Counted from the stretch's first letter, positions 26,330-36,372 are shown. The stretch: 64,000 bases of DNA from Altererythrobacter ishigakiensis (GCF_001663155.1 NZ_CP015963.1:2442001-2506000), one strand, 5' to 3'. Notes: generated from the sequence alone by a model not told the origin. Numbers and translations are program-made.

Positions 26330-27679
26330 ATGAGTGAGAATGCCAAACTGACGCGCGGATCAATCCGCGGGCATCTCGTCACTCAAACACTTCCTGCGAT
26401 TGTCGGCGTGTCCGCGATCATGTCGATCGGGCTGGTCGACGCCTATTTTATCGGTCAGCTCGGGCAAGACGCACTGGCGGCCATATCTTTCATCTTCCCC
26501 ATCAGTGTCGCGATAACCAGTCTTGGCGTGGGTATGATGGTGGGTATCAATTCCGTCATATCGCGGGCCTTGGGCGAAGGTGATGATGAACGCGCATTGA
26601 GGCGAGGCAACTTCGGCATAGTCCTGTCGGTGTTCTTCGGTCTGATCCTGGGAGTGTTGCTTTACGCCTCACTCGATCCGCTGTTTGCTTTAATGCAAGC
26701 CAGCGAGCGCGAGCTGCCTCTTATCCGCGCTTACATGCAGCCTTTCTCCTTCGGCTTCCCGTTGATGATGGCAATCATGGGCATCAACGGAACACTTCGC
26801 GGTCAAGGCGAGGCGCGCAAGACTTCTTACGTTTCTGTGACCTATGCCGCCGCGAACTGGGTGCTCGACCCGATCCTGATTACCGGTACGCCAGACTTTC
26901 TGTTTGGAGGCTTCGAAGGTTTCGGCATGGCGGGCGCCGCCTATGCGACACTGATCGGTTGGACCTTTGGCATTGCCATGGGGCTGTGGCTGCTTAGCAA
27001 AACTTCCATTCCACTTAGCCTCAGCAAGATAAAACAGTGCAATGTGCGGGAATCCACATCGGAGATCTTGCGGGTGGCGGGGCCTGCCTCTTTCAGCAAC
27101 GCGATCAATCCCATCGGGCTTTCAGTCCTAACCGCTCTGATCGCTTCAGAGAGCGCTGCCGCAGTGGCTGGCTTCGGCGCTGCAGGCCGCGTTCAGAGCT
27201 TTGCGACTGTGCCCTTGCTGGCGCTTTCAGGTTCGATTGGCGCGATTGTCGGACAGAATTGGGGGGCAAAACAGTTCGGCCGCGCACGAGAGGCGATGTG
27301 GCTCGCCGGGCTGTTCTGCGTTGGATACGGGCTCATAACTGCTGCACTCCTCGCTTGGGGAGGTGCCTGGTTTGCAGACATGTTCTCCGAGGATGCACAG
27401 GTCACTGCACAGTTCGCCAACTATCTACGGATCGCTGCCTGGGGGTACGCGGGTTTCGGCCTACTTATTGTCGCCAATGGTGCTTTGAATGCGCTTGGCA
27501 GAGCCAGATATGCCCTGATGCAATCAGCTGTACGGGTTTTCGTGGTGATGCTGCCGTTGGGCTGGCTCGCACGCGAGTATTTCGGGATTGGCGCGATCTA
27601 CGGTGCAGAGCTGGCTGCGAATGTAATCGGCGGCTTGATTGGGGCATTCGTAGTATGGCGCACAATGCGGCGAAGCTAA
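26330..27679 (+). CDS. MATE-family efflux transporter
   Basis: Inner-membrane cation-coupled multidrug exporter of 449 residues with twelve predicted helices in two halves. The first helix region reads LPAIVGVSAIMSIGLVDAYFIGQLG, the usual MATE start, and ALNALGRARYALMQS lies in the second half. Start at ATG 26330, in frame with a longer reading frame that begins upstream without a ribosome site. It is divergent from the [2Fe-2S] protein gene and precedes the chemotaxis cluster by 63 bases. Confidence 0.9.
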   Translation: MSENAKLTRGSIRGHLVTQTLPAIVGVSAIMSIGLVDAYFIGQLGQDALAAISFIFPISVAITSLGVGMMVGINSVISRALGEGDDERALRRGNFGIVLSVFFGLILGVLLYASLDPLFALMQASERELPLIRAYMQPFSFGFPLMMAIMGINGTLRGQGEARKTSYVSVTYAAANWVLDPILITGTPDFLFGGFEGFGMAGAAYATLIGWTFGIAMGLWLLSKTSIPLSLSKIKQCNVRESTSEILRVAGPASFSNAINPIGLSVLTALIASESAAAVAGFGAAGRVQSFATVPLLALSGSIGAIVGQNWGAKQFGRAREAMWLAGLFCVGYGLITAALLAWGGAWFADMFSEDAQVTAQFANYLRIAAWGYAGFGLLIVANGALNALGRARYALMQSAVRVFVVMLPLGWLAREYFGIGAIYGAELAANVIGGLIGAFVVWRTMRRS

Positions 27680-27742
27680 AAAGGGTTCGTTAACCATCTT
27701 CAGTCATAGAAGCTCACGTGCACATAATGCCGAGGGCCCAAA

Positions 27743-30118
27743 ATGGATGACCTGCTAGCGGACTTCATAGAAGAAACCCGCGAAATGCTGGAAGCGAGCG
27801 AGAGCGAAATCGTTGCTTGGGAAGCCAACCCGGCTGACCGGGCACGCCTCGATGCGATATTCCGCTTTGTCCACACGGTTAAAGGCAATTGCGGCTTCTT
27901 CGACCTTCCGCGGCTGGAGAAACTCAGCCACGCAGCCGAAGATGCTCTTTCCGATGTTCGCAATGGCCGCCGTGGTGCGGACAGCGCACTGGTCACTGCC
28001 GTGCTTCATATCATTGATCGCATTGCTGACATGGTCACAGCCATCGAAGCGAATAACGATTTTCCCGAGGGTGGCGACGAAGCGCTGATTGCTGCGCTCG
28101 CACCATCAGCCAGCGATGCTCCGCTTGTTGGGGAAACGCGTGCAACGGCGCCCGCTGCAATGTCTGCAGGCGATAATGCCATACACACGGCGGCGACGCC
28201 CCGTTCCATACGTTTGCCCGTCGAATTGTTGGACCGGGTCATGAGCGGCGTCTCTGACATGGTCCTGGCACGCAACGATCTGGCGCACCGCCTTCAGGAG
28301 GCAGGCAACCAACCAATGGTTGATGGGCCGTTCGAGCGTTTGTCGGGGATCCTCAACGATGTGCGGGATGCGATCACTCGTATGCGGATGCAGCGCATCG
28401 AGCATCTCTACTCACCAATTCCGCGTCTTGTCCGTGATCTGTCAGCCGATCTTGGGAAGCAAGTGATGGTCGATCTCGATGGGCGCGATGTTGAGCTTGA
28501 TCGGGAGATGATCGAGATTATGCGGGACCCGATCACGCATATCATCCGCAACGCTGTTGATCATGGTTTTGAAAAGCCCTCGGATCGACTGAAAGCTGGC
28601 AAACGCGAGATTGGACTGCTTTCGATCGGAGCGCGGCAAGCTGGGAACAAGATATCGATCAGTATTCGCGACGATGGCCGCGGGCTCGACGAGCAACGAA
28701 TTGCAGAAAAAGCGGTCAAGACCGGCACGATCAGCCCTGTTGAACTCGAAGCGATGAGCCGCGAAAAGGTTCTAGATCTGATTTTTGCCCCTGGCTTTTC
28801 GACCGCGGAAGAAGTCAGCGCGGTGTCTGGCCGTGGTGTTGGCCTGGATGTTGTTCGCGACAACCTTGAGAAGATCGGGGGCGAGATTCGCGTGTCCAGC
28901 GTTCAAGGCGAAGGCACCAGTTTCTTCCTGCAAATACCGCTTACACTCAGCATTATTGCAGGTCTCACACTGAAAGTCGGCGGGCAACGCTTTGTGGTTC
29001 CGCAATCCTATGTCGAAGAGATTGTGCGGCTGCGCGGAGAGAACGCTGCAATCGAAGATATGGGCGATGCAACACTGGTCACGTTTCGCGATCAACGCGT
29101 TCGTATGGTTTCGCTGGCAGACGTGTTGGGGATCAAAGCCGATGTCGCTAGAGAACGTGCAAACCTGCTCATCCTTCGCTTGGCCACCGGGGATCTATTC
29201 GCGCTTGCAGTCGATCAAGTTCAGAACAGCAGCGATATTGTAGTCAAGCCGCTTCCGCCGGCGATCATGGCTAGCGGCATCTATTGCGGATCAACCCTAC
29301 TGGACGATGGGCAGCCCATCCTTCTGCTGGACATCCCGCATATCGCACAGTCGCACAACTTGATGACCGAAGAGCGTACGCGCACAGCACAGATGGTGGA
29401 TGAAAGTGCTACGGAAGCAAACAGCCCCGCTGACCGTGCGATGCTATTCAGCACGCTTGGCGGACAACGGCGGCTCATCCGGCTCGAACTGGTAAAACGC
29501 ATTGAAACCGTGGCTGCAAAGGCCATCGACCAAACGGGTCGCCAATGCCGAGCAGTTATCGATGGAGAGATACTTCCGGTCATCGGAATAGAGGACCAGA
29601 CCAGGCTCGCCGGATACATCCGCTTATTGCGGCTTACCGACGGGATGAGCGAAGTGCTTTATGCTGTCGACAAAGTTGAAGATGCCGTCGATCTGACCAA
29701 CGAGCTTGTCCATGTCGATGAAGCTGATCCGCTGATACAATCCGTGACGCTCGTAGAAGAAGAGAGCGTTGCTGTTATAGATAGCCACAAGCTCTTCGCC
29801 GCGCATGGCGCGCTGCCAAAACAGGTCACCAGCAAGACATGCAAGCTGCCAGATGACGATTGGGCAAAGAGCATTTTGGCGCCGTTGGTCGAGAGTGCCG
29901 GCTACAGGCCGGTTTTCGAAGCGGATTCCGGCACAAGCGATATTGAGATTACCATTGATCAACTCGAGACGACCGCGACCAGAAAATTAGTGATCGCGTT
30001 GCGCAGTGCGCCTGATGATCAGGTGCCTGAAGGCGAGCACAGCCGATCAATTTATCGCTATGACCGGGAAGGATTAGTCGCGGCACTGCGCCTTGCCGGA
30101 AAGGGAGAGGCGGCATGA
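27743..30118 (+). CDS. cheA: Chemotaxis histidine kinase CheA, P2-less with C-terminal extension
   Basis: Sensor kinase that phosphorylates CheY and CheB in response to receptor state. The 791-residue protein has an Hpt domain with H44 in HTVKGN, a short linker at about 110-150 in place of a P2 domain, P3 dimerisation helices from SIRLPVELLDR (155), an ATPase with the N box IMRDPITHIIRNAVDHG (259-275), DDGRG (310-314) and GRGVGLD (363-369), then a CheW-like P5 domain at 401-540. A second CheW-like region covers about 560-690, and the last 95 residues look like a degenerate receiver. It overlaps cheW by ATGA. Confidence 0.9.
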   Translation: MDDLLADFIEETREMLEASESEIVAWEANPADRARLDAIFRFVHTVKGNCGFFDLPRLEKLSHAAEDALSDVRNGRRGADSALVTAVLHIIDRIADMVTAIEANNDFPEGGDEALIAALAPSASDAPLVGETRATAPAAMSAGDNAIHTAATPRSIRLPVELLDRVMSGVSDMVLARNDLAHRLQEAGNQPMVDGPFERLSGILNDVRDAITRMRMQRIEHLYSPIPRLVRDLSADLGKQVMVDLDGRDVELDREMIEIMRDPITHIIRNAVDHGFEKPSDRLKAGKREIGLLSIGARQAGNKISISIRDDGRGLDEQRIAEKAVKTGTISPVELEAMSREKVLDLIFAPGFSTAEEVSAVSGRGVGLDVVRDNLEKIGGEIRVSSVQGEGTSFFLQIPLTLSIIAGLTLKVGGQRFVVPQSYVEEIVRLRGENAAIEDMGDATLVTFRDQRVRMVSLADVLGIKADVARERANLLILRLATGDLFALAVDQVQNSSDIVVKPLPPAIMASGIYCGSTLLDDGQPILLLDIPHIAQSHNLMTEERTRTAQMVDESATEANSPADRAMLFSTLGGQRRLIRLELVKRIETVAAKAIDQTGRQCRAVIDGEILPVIGIEDQTRLAGYIRLLRLTDGMSEVLYAVDKVEDAVDLTNELVHVDEADPLIQSVTLVEEESVAVIDSHKLFAAHGALPKQVTSKTCKLPDDDWAKSILAPLVESAGYRPVFEADSGTSDIEITIDQLETTATRKLVIALRSAPDDQVPEGEHSRSIYRYDREGLVAALRLAGKGEAA

Positions 30119-30558
30119 GTGAACTCCTCGTTATGTCGATGCTTGCGGAAAGGCGCTGCGCATTACGCGCCGGCGATGTTGGCTCTGTGATCGAGGCCGG
30201 CACGATAGCACCGGTACCTCGTGCGCCAGCTCACGTGATTGGCATCACAGCTCTGCGCAGTCAGGCCATGACAGTAATCGATTGCCGGATAGCCATCGGC
30301 AAAGAGCCGTCGCAGTTTCCGTGTGACAGTCATCTCGCGATCGTGGAGGTCGAAGGGCATTCCTACGCGCTGAGATTGGACCAGATTGACGACATCGGGA
30401 TTGCGCAATCCGATCTCGCGCCAGTTCCTGGCGGATCTGGTGACGATTGGAATCGCGTATCTCATGGCATGATTGAGACTGATCGCGGACCGGCATTGCT
30501 GCTCAATGTCGCGCAACTCATTGCCGGAACTCAAGAAAATCTTGAGGTGGCAGCTTAA
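30115..30558 (+). CDS. cheW: Chemotaxis coupling protein CheW
   Basis: A 147-residue SH3-like adaptor that ties CheA to chemoreceptors. The conserved pattern GDVGSVIEAGTIAPVPRAPAH, then VIGITALRSQAMTVIDCR, fits CheW, where the domain begins with an ILPVP-type and a GV.NLRG-type segment; here the latter is changed to GITALRSQ. Start ATG 30115 overlaps the cheA stop by four bases, so stoichiometric coupling with the kinase is likely. cheY follows after 54 bases. Confidence 0.88.
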   Translation: MSELLVMSMLAERRCALRAGDVGSVIEAGTIAPVPRAPAHVIGITALRSQAMTVIDCRIAIGKEPSQFPCDSHLAIVEVEGHSYALRLDQIDDIGIAQSDLAPVPGGSGDDWNRVSHGMIETDRGPALLLNVAQLIAGTQENLEVAA

Positions 30559-30612
30559 TTCTATGGTTACTGCTTCACTCTATATTTCCCCGCAAACGAA
30601 ACAGGGGTTTGC

Positions 30613-30978
30613 ATGAAAACGTGTTTGATCGTCGATGACTCGCGGGTGATCCGAAAGGTCTCCAGGCATATTCTGGAGACGCTAGGCTTTGCCGTCGAAG
30701 AGGCCGAGAATGGCAAGGACGGGCTTGAGAGATGTGCCGAGACCATGCCCGATGTCGTCCTGCTTGACTGGAATATGCCCGTGATGAGCGGCATCGAATT
30801 CATCACTCAGCTGCGCAAGCGCGATGGCGGGGACAAGCCCAAGGTCGTGTTCTGCACAACCGAAAATGACGTAGCTCATATTCGCGAAGCAATCAGTGCC
30901 GGAGCGGACGAGTACGTGATGAAACCGTTCGATCACGAAACACTTCAGATCAAACTGCAACTCGTTGGATTTGCATGA
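30613..30978 (+). CDS. cheY: Response regulator CheY
   Basis: Single-domain receiver of 121 residues. The acidic pair D8-D9 in IVDDS, phospho-acceptor D52 in LLDWNMP, T82 in CTTEND and the lysine in MKPFD are all in place. It is the likely output that binds the flagellar switch, although no flagellar gene lies in the window. Start ATG 30613 after a GGGG tract; the stop overlaps the cheB start by ATGA at 30975-30978. Confidence 0.92.
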   Translation: MKTCLIVDDSRVIRKVSRHILETLGFAVEEAENGKDGLERCAETMPDVVLLDWNMPVMSGIEFITQLRKRDGGDKPKVVFCTTENDVAHIREAISAGADEYVMKPFDHETLQIKLQLVGFA

Positions 30979-32093
30979 GGGACGGTTCGATGGAACCGAA
31001 CAGATACGCCACGGGAAAACCTGAAAAAGACCGCGCGGAGACTCTTGGCAAGACAATCCGCGTCATGATCGTTGATGACTCTTTGACGGTCAGAACAGTA
31101 TTCTCACGCCTCGTCCAAAGCGATCCCCAGCTCGAAATTTCGGCCACTGCCAGCAACGCCGAACGCGCGATCGCGATCTTGCGCGACAAACCAGCCGATG
31201 TAATTCTGCTCGATCTGGAAATGCCGGGCATGGGCGGTCTCGAGGCTTTGCCGACCATTCTCAAGACAGCAGCAAGCGCCCAAGTTCTGGTTGTTTCATC
31301 GCTGACGCAGGACGGCGCAGAGCACAGTCTGGCCGCACTTTCGATGGGTGCAGCAGACACGATGCTCAAGCCGCGTCCAGGCGGTTTTGATGATTCATAC
31401 CGGTCGAGCCTGCTTGCTAAGATCAAGGCGCTCGGCGGTTACTCTCCCGATGCATATCGCAAAAGCGAGAGGACGTCGCCGGTCGCACGAGCTGCATGCA
31501 GCGCCAAGATCCCGGAAGTTGTTGCGATTGGCGCATCAACCGGTGGGATTCACGCCCTCAACATCCTGCTTCGCGGCTTGCCGCAGCAATTCGATCTACC
31601 GATTGTTGTCACACAGCATCTACCTGCGAGTTTCATTCCGGTTTTTGCCCGTCAGGTTGAAATGGCGGCAGGACGCAAGACCCTGATCGCTGAAGATGGA
31701 ACCACGATCCGAGGCGGAGAAATTGCCATAGCTACCGGTCACAGCCACATGGTTGTGAAGCGTCAAGGCAGGCACTTCGTGACCGGGGTAGACATTGGGC
31801 CTGCTCCCAGCGGTTGCCGTCCTTCTGTGGATCCAATGCTGACGAGTCTTGCGCATAATCTTAACGGTCACGCACTTGCGGTGATCCTGTCGGGCATGGG
31901 CAAAGATGGGAAACTGGGGGCTGCCGATCTCGTCGAGGCAGGCGGCACAGTGATTGCACAAGATGCAGAAACTTCGGCCGTCTGGGGCATGCCAGGAGCC
32001 GTGGCAAAGGCTGGCCTCACTAGTGCAGTCTTGCCGCCCGAAGGTCTCTTGAACGAGATACTGGATCGCTGTGGGGTGGCCGCATGGAAGTAA
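30975..32093 (+). CDS. cheB: Chemotaxis protein-glutamate methylesterase CheB
   Basis: Two-domain enzyme of 372 residues that removes methyl groups from receptors (and may deamidate glutamines). The N-terminal receiver has IVDDSLTVRTVF and phospho-acceptor aspartate in LLDLEMPGMGG. The C-terminal esterase has the nucleophile serine in GASTGG, the histidine in THTQH-type VTQHLPASF and the aspartate in SGMGKDGKLGA. Start ATG 30975 overlaps cheY; a later M6 could also start it. It overlaps cheR by 10 bases. Confidence 0.93.
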   Translation: MRDGSMEPNRYATGKPEKDRAETLGKTIRVMIVDDSLTVRTVFSRLVQSDPQLEISATASNAERAIAILRDKPADVILLDLEMPGMGGLEALPTILKTAASAQVLVVSSLTQDGAEHSLAALSMGAADTMLKPRPGGFDDSYRSSLLAKIKALGGYSPDAYRKSERTSPVARAACSAKIPEVVAIGASTGGIHALNILLRGLPQQFDLPIVVTQHLPASFIPVFARQVEMAAGRKTLIAEDGTTIRGGEIAIATGHSHMVVKRQGRHFVTGVDIGPAPSGCRPSVDPMLTSLAHNLNGHALAVILSGMGKDGKLGAADLVEAGGTVIAQDAETSAVWGMPGAVAKAGLTSAVLPPEGLLNEILDRCGVAAWK

Positions 32094-32917
32094 GCAGCGC
32101 CTCGTTTCAGGTAATCTCGGATCTGCTCGCAGAGCGGACAGGCCAGCAGTTGACCGACAGTCGCAAATGGCGTGTCAGTACAGCGCTTTCTCGTGTGTTT
32201 AGGGAACGTGGCATTTCGAACGTCGATCAGCTGGCCTGCCTGCTTGCGGGGCCGTCAGATCCGGATCTCGCTCGCGATGTAGTCGAAGCTCTACTTAACA
32301 ACGAAACCTATTTCTTTCGCGACAAGCCAACCTTTGAGCAGATCCCGGCGAACATTCTGCCGAGGCTTGCCGAACGGCGCGCCCACAAGAAACGCCTGCA
32401 AATCTGGTCTGCGGGATGCTCCACTGGACAAGAAGTGCATTCGCTTGCGATCCAGTTCGCAGAGAACCCTGCATTGTGGGACGGATGGGCGATCGATATT
32501 CTCGGCACTGATATATCGACGCAAGCAATCGCGACCGCACGCAGCGGCCACTATAGCCAATTCGAAGTGCAACGCGGTTTGAGCGTTAAGCAGATGCTCG
32601 ATCATTTCGATGAGACAGCTTCTGGCTGGCAAATGCGCGCCGACACACGATCAATCGTAAGGTTTCAGAAGCACAATGTGCTCGACTTGCCCCCAGGAAA
32701 ACAGCCTTTCGACTTGGTATTGTGCAGGAACGTATTGCTCTATTTCGACCCCGCAACCCGGCGCAAAGCCTTTGACCGACTGCATAGCGCGGTCGCGTCC
32801 GATGGCTTTTTGATGCTCGGTGCAGGGGAAACTGTGATCGGTCAGACTGATCGTTTCGCGCCTCAAAGCGGCTTATCAAGTCTTTATGCACCCGCCACGC
32901 AGGATGTATTCGCGTGA
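32084..32917 (+). CDS. cheR: Chemotaxis protein methyltransferase CheR
   Basis: SAM-dependent enzyme of 277 residues that methylates receptor glutamates, the opposite of CheB. The N-terminal helical domain is followed by NNETYFFRD, the SAM motif WSAGCSTGQEVHSLA, and LVLCRNVLLYFD near the C-terminus, all typical of CheR. Start ATG 32084 lies inside the last codons of cheB. It ends the cheAWYBR run; a hairpin and a dyad follow before the GGDEF-EAL gene. No cheD or cheZ is in the cluster. Confidence 0.93.
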   Translation: MEVSSASFQVISDLLAERTGQQLTDSRKWRVSTALSRVFRERGISNVDQLACLLAGPSDPDLARDVVEALLNNETYFFRDKPTFEQIPANILPRLAERRAHKKRLQIWSAGCSTGQEVHSLAIQFAENPALWDGWAIDILGTDISTQAIATARSGHYSQFEVQRGLSVKQMLDHFDETASGWQMRADTRSIVRFQKHNVLDLPPGKQPFDLVLCRNVLLYFDPATRRKAFDRLHSAVASDGFLMLGAGETVIGQTDRFAPQSGLSSLYAPATQDVFA

Positions 32918-32941
32918 GCGAGCTTCAGCAACAAAAATCAA

Positions 32942-32960
32942 AGTAAACAGAGGGTTTACT
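32942..32960. repeat. Inverted repeat after cheR, possible weak terminator
   Basis: AGTAAAC and GTTTACT form a perfect 7-base inverted repeat around a 5-base loop, 24 bases after the cheR stop. A pyrimidine-rich stretch (CTTCCTT) follows on the plus strand. The stem is AT-rich, so termination would be weak; it could also be a protein site. Confidence 0.4.
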
Positions 32961-32966
32961 CTTCCT

Positions 32967-32982
32967 TAGCGAATGTTCGCTA
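32967..32982. promoter_or_regulatory. Dyad TAGCGAA-TG-TTCGCTA upstream of GGDEF-EAL gene
   Basis: Two perfect 7-base arms separated by two bases, centred about 62 bases before the ATG of the GGDEF-EAL gene. The spacing of the arms and the position suit a repressor or activator dimer site. I cannot name a regulator: it is not the GTTC-N7-GTTC box of alphaproteobacterial LexA. Confidence 0.4.
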
Positions 32983-33035
32983 CGCCCGCACCTTGAACAA
33001 GAAGTGTGCTGACCTAAGGGGCATTCGACATAGCA

Positions 33036-34547
33036 ATGAGCAACGGTTTCGCTGCAAGACCACTTTTCGAAAGGGGAGCGCCGCTCGCCATGCTGGCGCT
33101 CGTGCTTAGTGCTGTCGCGATCACACATGGGTTGACTGGCAATATGATCTTCGCCGTGGGTGTAGCAGCGCTGATCGGCGCGATTTGCATCGGCGGATTT
33201 CGTCTGGCGGACCGAAGAATTGCTTTACAAGGATGCTTCAAGCCCGACCTGGACAGTCTCTCCGATCTGCCTAACCGACGTGCGTTGCACCGTGACTTTG
33301 CCGCATCAAGCTCTGGTAGCAACGAAGTGGCGATGGCCTTGATTGATCTTGATAGATTCAAACAGGTCAATGACCATTTCGGCCATTTCGTTGGCGACGA
33401 ACTGATCCGAAGATGCGCAGAGGTAATCAGAGACAAATGCGGTTCTGAGGCGCATTGTTATCGCCTCGGTGGCGACGAATTCGCAATCCTGATGTCTGGC
33501 ATCGCTTCGGGCACCATCGTAGAGGGGATCTGCCGCAAGATCATTTCGACACTTGAGAAACCCGTCACCATCAGTTCTCGCGAAGTCGTTGTTGGCGCCA
33601 GCATTGGCTTAGCCAAATCGGTTGGTGCGGACGGCCTTACATCATCGGAACTGCTGCGCCGGTGTGATGTGGCTATGTATGCATCGAAACGTGCCGGAAA
33701 GATGCGTTGTACATGGTTTAGCGAGGGCCTTGATCGCAATCGAGAAGCCATGCTGGAAATGGATGACGAGCTGCGCAAGGCGCTTACCAATGAAGAATTT
33801 GTCGTACACTATCAGCCGCTTGTAGACGCTGAATCTCGCGAGATCGTCGCCATTGAATCGCTCATTAGGTGGGAGCGCCCTGATGGACAACAGGTAGGTC
33901 CAAATGTGTTCATTCCGGTCGCTGAGGAATCCGGATTGATCAATGCTATCGGGCTGTGGGTCTTGCGCCGAGCATGCACGGATGCACTCGATTGGGAAGG
34001 CATCATGCTTTCGGTAAATATTTCGGCCGCCCAACTGCGAAACCCAGAATTCCCTGTCCAGCTAGGTCATATCCTTGAGGAGACGGGTTTCCCTGCCGAG
34101 CGACTTGAGCTTGAGATTACAGAGACCTGCCTTGTGCTTGATCCTGTGGTTGCGGAGCGCAATCTCGACGTCATCCGTGGCTTCGGCGTCAATGTCTCGC
34201 TGGATGACTTCGGCACGGGATACGCCTCCATCGGTTTTCTGCGCCAGTTTCGTTTCGAGAAGCTGAAACTTGATCGCTCATTAGTTGTCGACGCGGAGAC
34301 CGACGAAGGATCGCGCGCCATGATGCTCTCCAGTGTAACCGTGGCACGCGCACTCAAAATGGGTGTGGCCGCAGAGGGCGTCGAAACCGAAGAACAAGCG
34401 CATCTGGTCAGAAGCGCCGGCTGCGACCAGATTCAGGGTTGGCTCTACTACAAGGCGATGCCAGCCAGCGAAGTTTCACAGTATCTGCCATCGAACGATG
34501 AGACTGACCTGTCTGCCGGATCAGTCCAGATCAGAGGTGCCGCATGA
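33036..34547 (+). CDS. Membrane GGDEF-EAL protein (cyclic-di-GMP turnover)
   Basis: A 503-residue protein with two N-terminal membrane segments (about 17-55), a GGDEF domain with intact LGGDEF at 144-149, and an EAL domain. No RxxD inhibitory site lies before GGDEF. The EAL signature reads ESL at 274-276, while NIS (328-330), EITET, DDFGTG (390-395), KLD (411-413), EGVE and QGWLYYKAM are present, so phosphodiesterase activity is possible. It may make, break, or sense c-di-GMP. The stop overlaps the MCP start by ATGA at 34544-34547, which links it to the chemoreceptor. Confidence 0.9.
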   Translation: MSNGFAARPLFERGAPLAMLALVLSAVAITHGLTGNMIFAVGVAALIGAICIGGFRLADRRIALQGCFKPDLDSLSDLPNRRALHRDFAASSSGSNEVAMALIDLDRFKQVNDHFGHFVGDELIRRCAEVIRDKCGSEAHCYRLGGDEFAILMSGIASGTIVEGICRKIISTLEKPVTISSREVVVGASIGLAKSVGADGLTSSELLRRCDVAMYASKRAGKMRCTWFSEGLDRNREAMLEMDDELRKALTNEEFVVHYQPLVDAESREIVAIESLIRWERPDGQQVGPNVFIPVAEESGLINAIGLWVLRRACTDALDWEGIMLSVNISAAQLRNPEFPVQLGHILEETGFPAERLELEITETCLVLDPVVAERNLDVIRGFGVNVSLDDFGTGYASIGFLRQFRFEKLKLDRSLVVDAETDEGSRAMMLSSVTVARALKMGVAAEGVETEEQAHLVRSAGCDQIQGWLYYKAMPASEVSQYLPSNDETDLSAGSVQIRGAA

Positions 34548-36346
34548 GCGCTATCGAAGACATGACCAAGCAGCTGCAAATTGAGACTGCGCAGGAACTG
34601 GAAGCCTCCAAGGAGTCTGCTGTCAGCTCCCGTTTTCGCCTGAAAGCTTGGTTTCATGACCTGCCGCTTGCCGGAAAGATCCGCACTGTTTTCGGGACGT
34701 TCCTGGCTTTGGTCGTCGCGATGTCACTCGTACTCGGAATTGGTTTGTTCGAGCTTTATGGCCGCTACACCACGAGCGCTGCGATTGTCGAAGCAACAAA
34801 GACTTCTGCCAACATGCGCAGCACCTCAGGCGAATTTCGCTATAACGCTGTGCGGTATATCTTCGGCGGCGAGGAAGCGGCACTAGAGCGGCAACGTGAA
34901 AGCTACGCACAAGCTCAAGAAGAGCTCGAGCAAATTAGTACAGTGGTGGAACAACACCTCCCCCAACTCATCGCTCAGACCGATGCGATCGGAGGCAGCT
35001 TTGCAGCTTATGACGCCAAGTTCGATGAATTGCGCGCGAGTTTGGCCCGAGAAGGTCAAAGTGAAGGATCTGTTGCGCTGGCGTACGAGTTATCAGCCCA
35101 AGGCGATGCGCTGTTCGCCGAAACTGGTCGGCTTGAGCGCGACATGTCCGCCGCTGTCCGTCAGATAGAGGCGAGCGGGCTCGAATATTTCTTCAACATG
35201 ATTGCAGCTTTTGTAATCGTGATTGGATTGGCTGCCGCCGTCATGGCCTATGGCCTGCGTTATCTTTCCAACGACTTCGCCAAGAAAGTGTCCGAAGTGA
35301 CGTCCGGCATGACCAAGCTGGCCAATGGCGATGCAAACTTCGAGATTAAGGGAATAGACCGGCGTGATGAGATCGGTGAGATGCTTCGCGCGCTTGCCCT
35401 CTTCAAGCGTGCGAATGTGCGGCTTCAGAAGTGGGCGAAGGAACGCGCAGATAGAGCAAAGGCAGATGCCGCAGAGCAGGAACGCATTCAGGAGGAAAAA
35501 GCGCAGGTACTTCGCGACTTTGCCGCTCAGTTTGAACGCAGCGTGGGCGATATCGTGGGCGGAGTCGCCGCTGCTTCTAGCCAGCTGCAAATCACTGCGA
35601 CCGAAATGGCAAAGTCGGCTGAGGAATCCACTCATCAGACTTCACTGGTCTCAAAGTCAATGGAAGAGGCCAATGCGGGCGCAACAGCAGCGGCCGCCGC
35701 AAGCGATGAATTCGCTATGTCGATTGGCGAAATCAGCCGCCAGGCAGCGTCGTCTGCAGAGCTGGCTCGTGAAGCAAGCTCCACTGCAAGTGATGCCGAC
35801 AATACGATTTCAGAGCTCGCCGCATCTGCTCAGGAGGTAGGCCAGATCGTCGAATTGATCCAGACGATCGCCCAACGAACAAACCTGCTTGCGCTGAATG
35901 CGTCGATAGAGGCCGCGCGCGGAGGCGAAGCCGGGCGCGGGTTTGCTGTCGTGGCATCCGAAGTCAAAGAGTTGGCGATGCAGACCAGCCGCGCAACAGA
36001 GAAGATCTCCAACCAAATCCAGTCGATGCAAGACACCACCGGTGCGAGTGTTACTGCTCTGCGCTCCATCGCTTCACAAGTAGACCAGTTGGAGAGCACA
36101 GCGGTCGCAATCGCCTCTGCGGTGGATCAGCAATCTGTCGCGGGTCAGGATTTGGCTCGCAGTATCGAACTCGCTGCCCAGGCGACTGACGCTGTATCCA
36201 GCCACATCGACGATGTGCGCGAGCTATCCCTCTCAACCGGGGCAGCGGCAAGCCAGGTACTCGGAAGTGCGAACAACCTGGAAGAACAGTCTCGCATGTT
36301 GAACAGCCAAGTTGAGACCTTTCTCAGCAAAGTCCGCCAAGGCTGA
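34544..36346 (+). CDS. Methyl-accepting chemotaxis protein
   Basis: Transmembrane chemoreceptor of 600 residues. TM1 lies at about 50-71, a helical periplasmic sensor region follows, TM2 at about 205-230, then a HAMP domain ([15 protein letters not shown]), a long cytoplasmic coiled coil and the conserved hairpin tip [23 protein letters not shown]. The periplasmic part has no domain I can name. It is translationally coupled to the GGDEF-EAL gene and lies downstream of cheR, so it is the likely partner receptor of this CheA-CheW set. A terminator follows. Confidence 0.93.
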   Translation: MSAIEDMTKQLQIETAQELEASKESAVSSRFRLKAWFHDLPLAGKIRTVFGTFLALVVAMSLVLGIGLFELYGRYTTSAAIVEATKTSANMRSTSGEFRYNAVRYIFGGEEAALERQRESYAQAQEELEQISTVVEQHLPQLIAQTDAIGGSFAAYDAKFDELRASLAREGQSEGSVALAYELSAQGDALFAETGRLERDMSAAVRQIEASGLEYFFNMIAAFVIVIGLAAAVMAYGLRYLSNDFAKKVSEVTSGMTKLANGDANFEIKGIDRRDEIGEMLRALALFKRANVRLQKWAKERADRAKADAAEQERIQEEKAQVLRDFAAQFERSVGDIVGGVAAASSQLQITATEMAKSAEESTHQTSLVSKSMEEANAGATAAAAASDEFAMSIGEISRQAASSAELAREASSTASDADNTISELAASAQEVGQIVELIQTIAQRTNLLALNASIEAARGGEAGRGFAVVASEVKELAMQTSRATEKISNQIQSMQDTTGASVTALRSIASQVDQLESTAVAIASAVDQQSVAGQDLARSIELAAQATDAVSSHIDDVRELSLSTGAAASQVLGSANNLEEQSRMLNSQVETFLSKVRQG

Positions 36347-36372
36347 GTTCAAACCGAGACTAAGACAAATGA

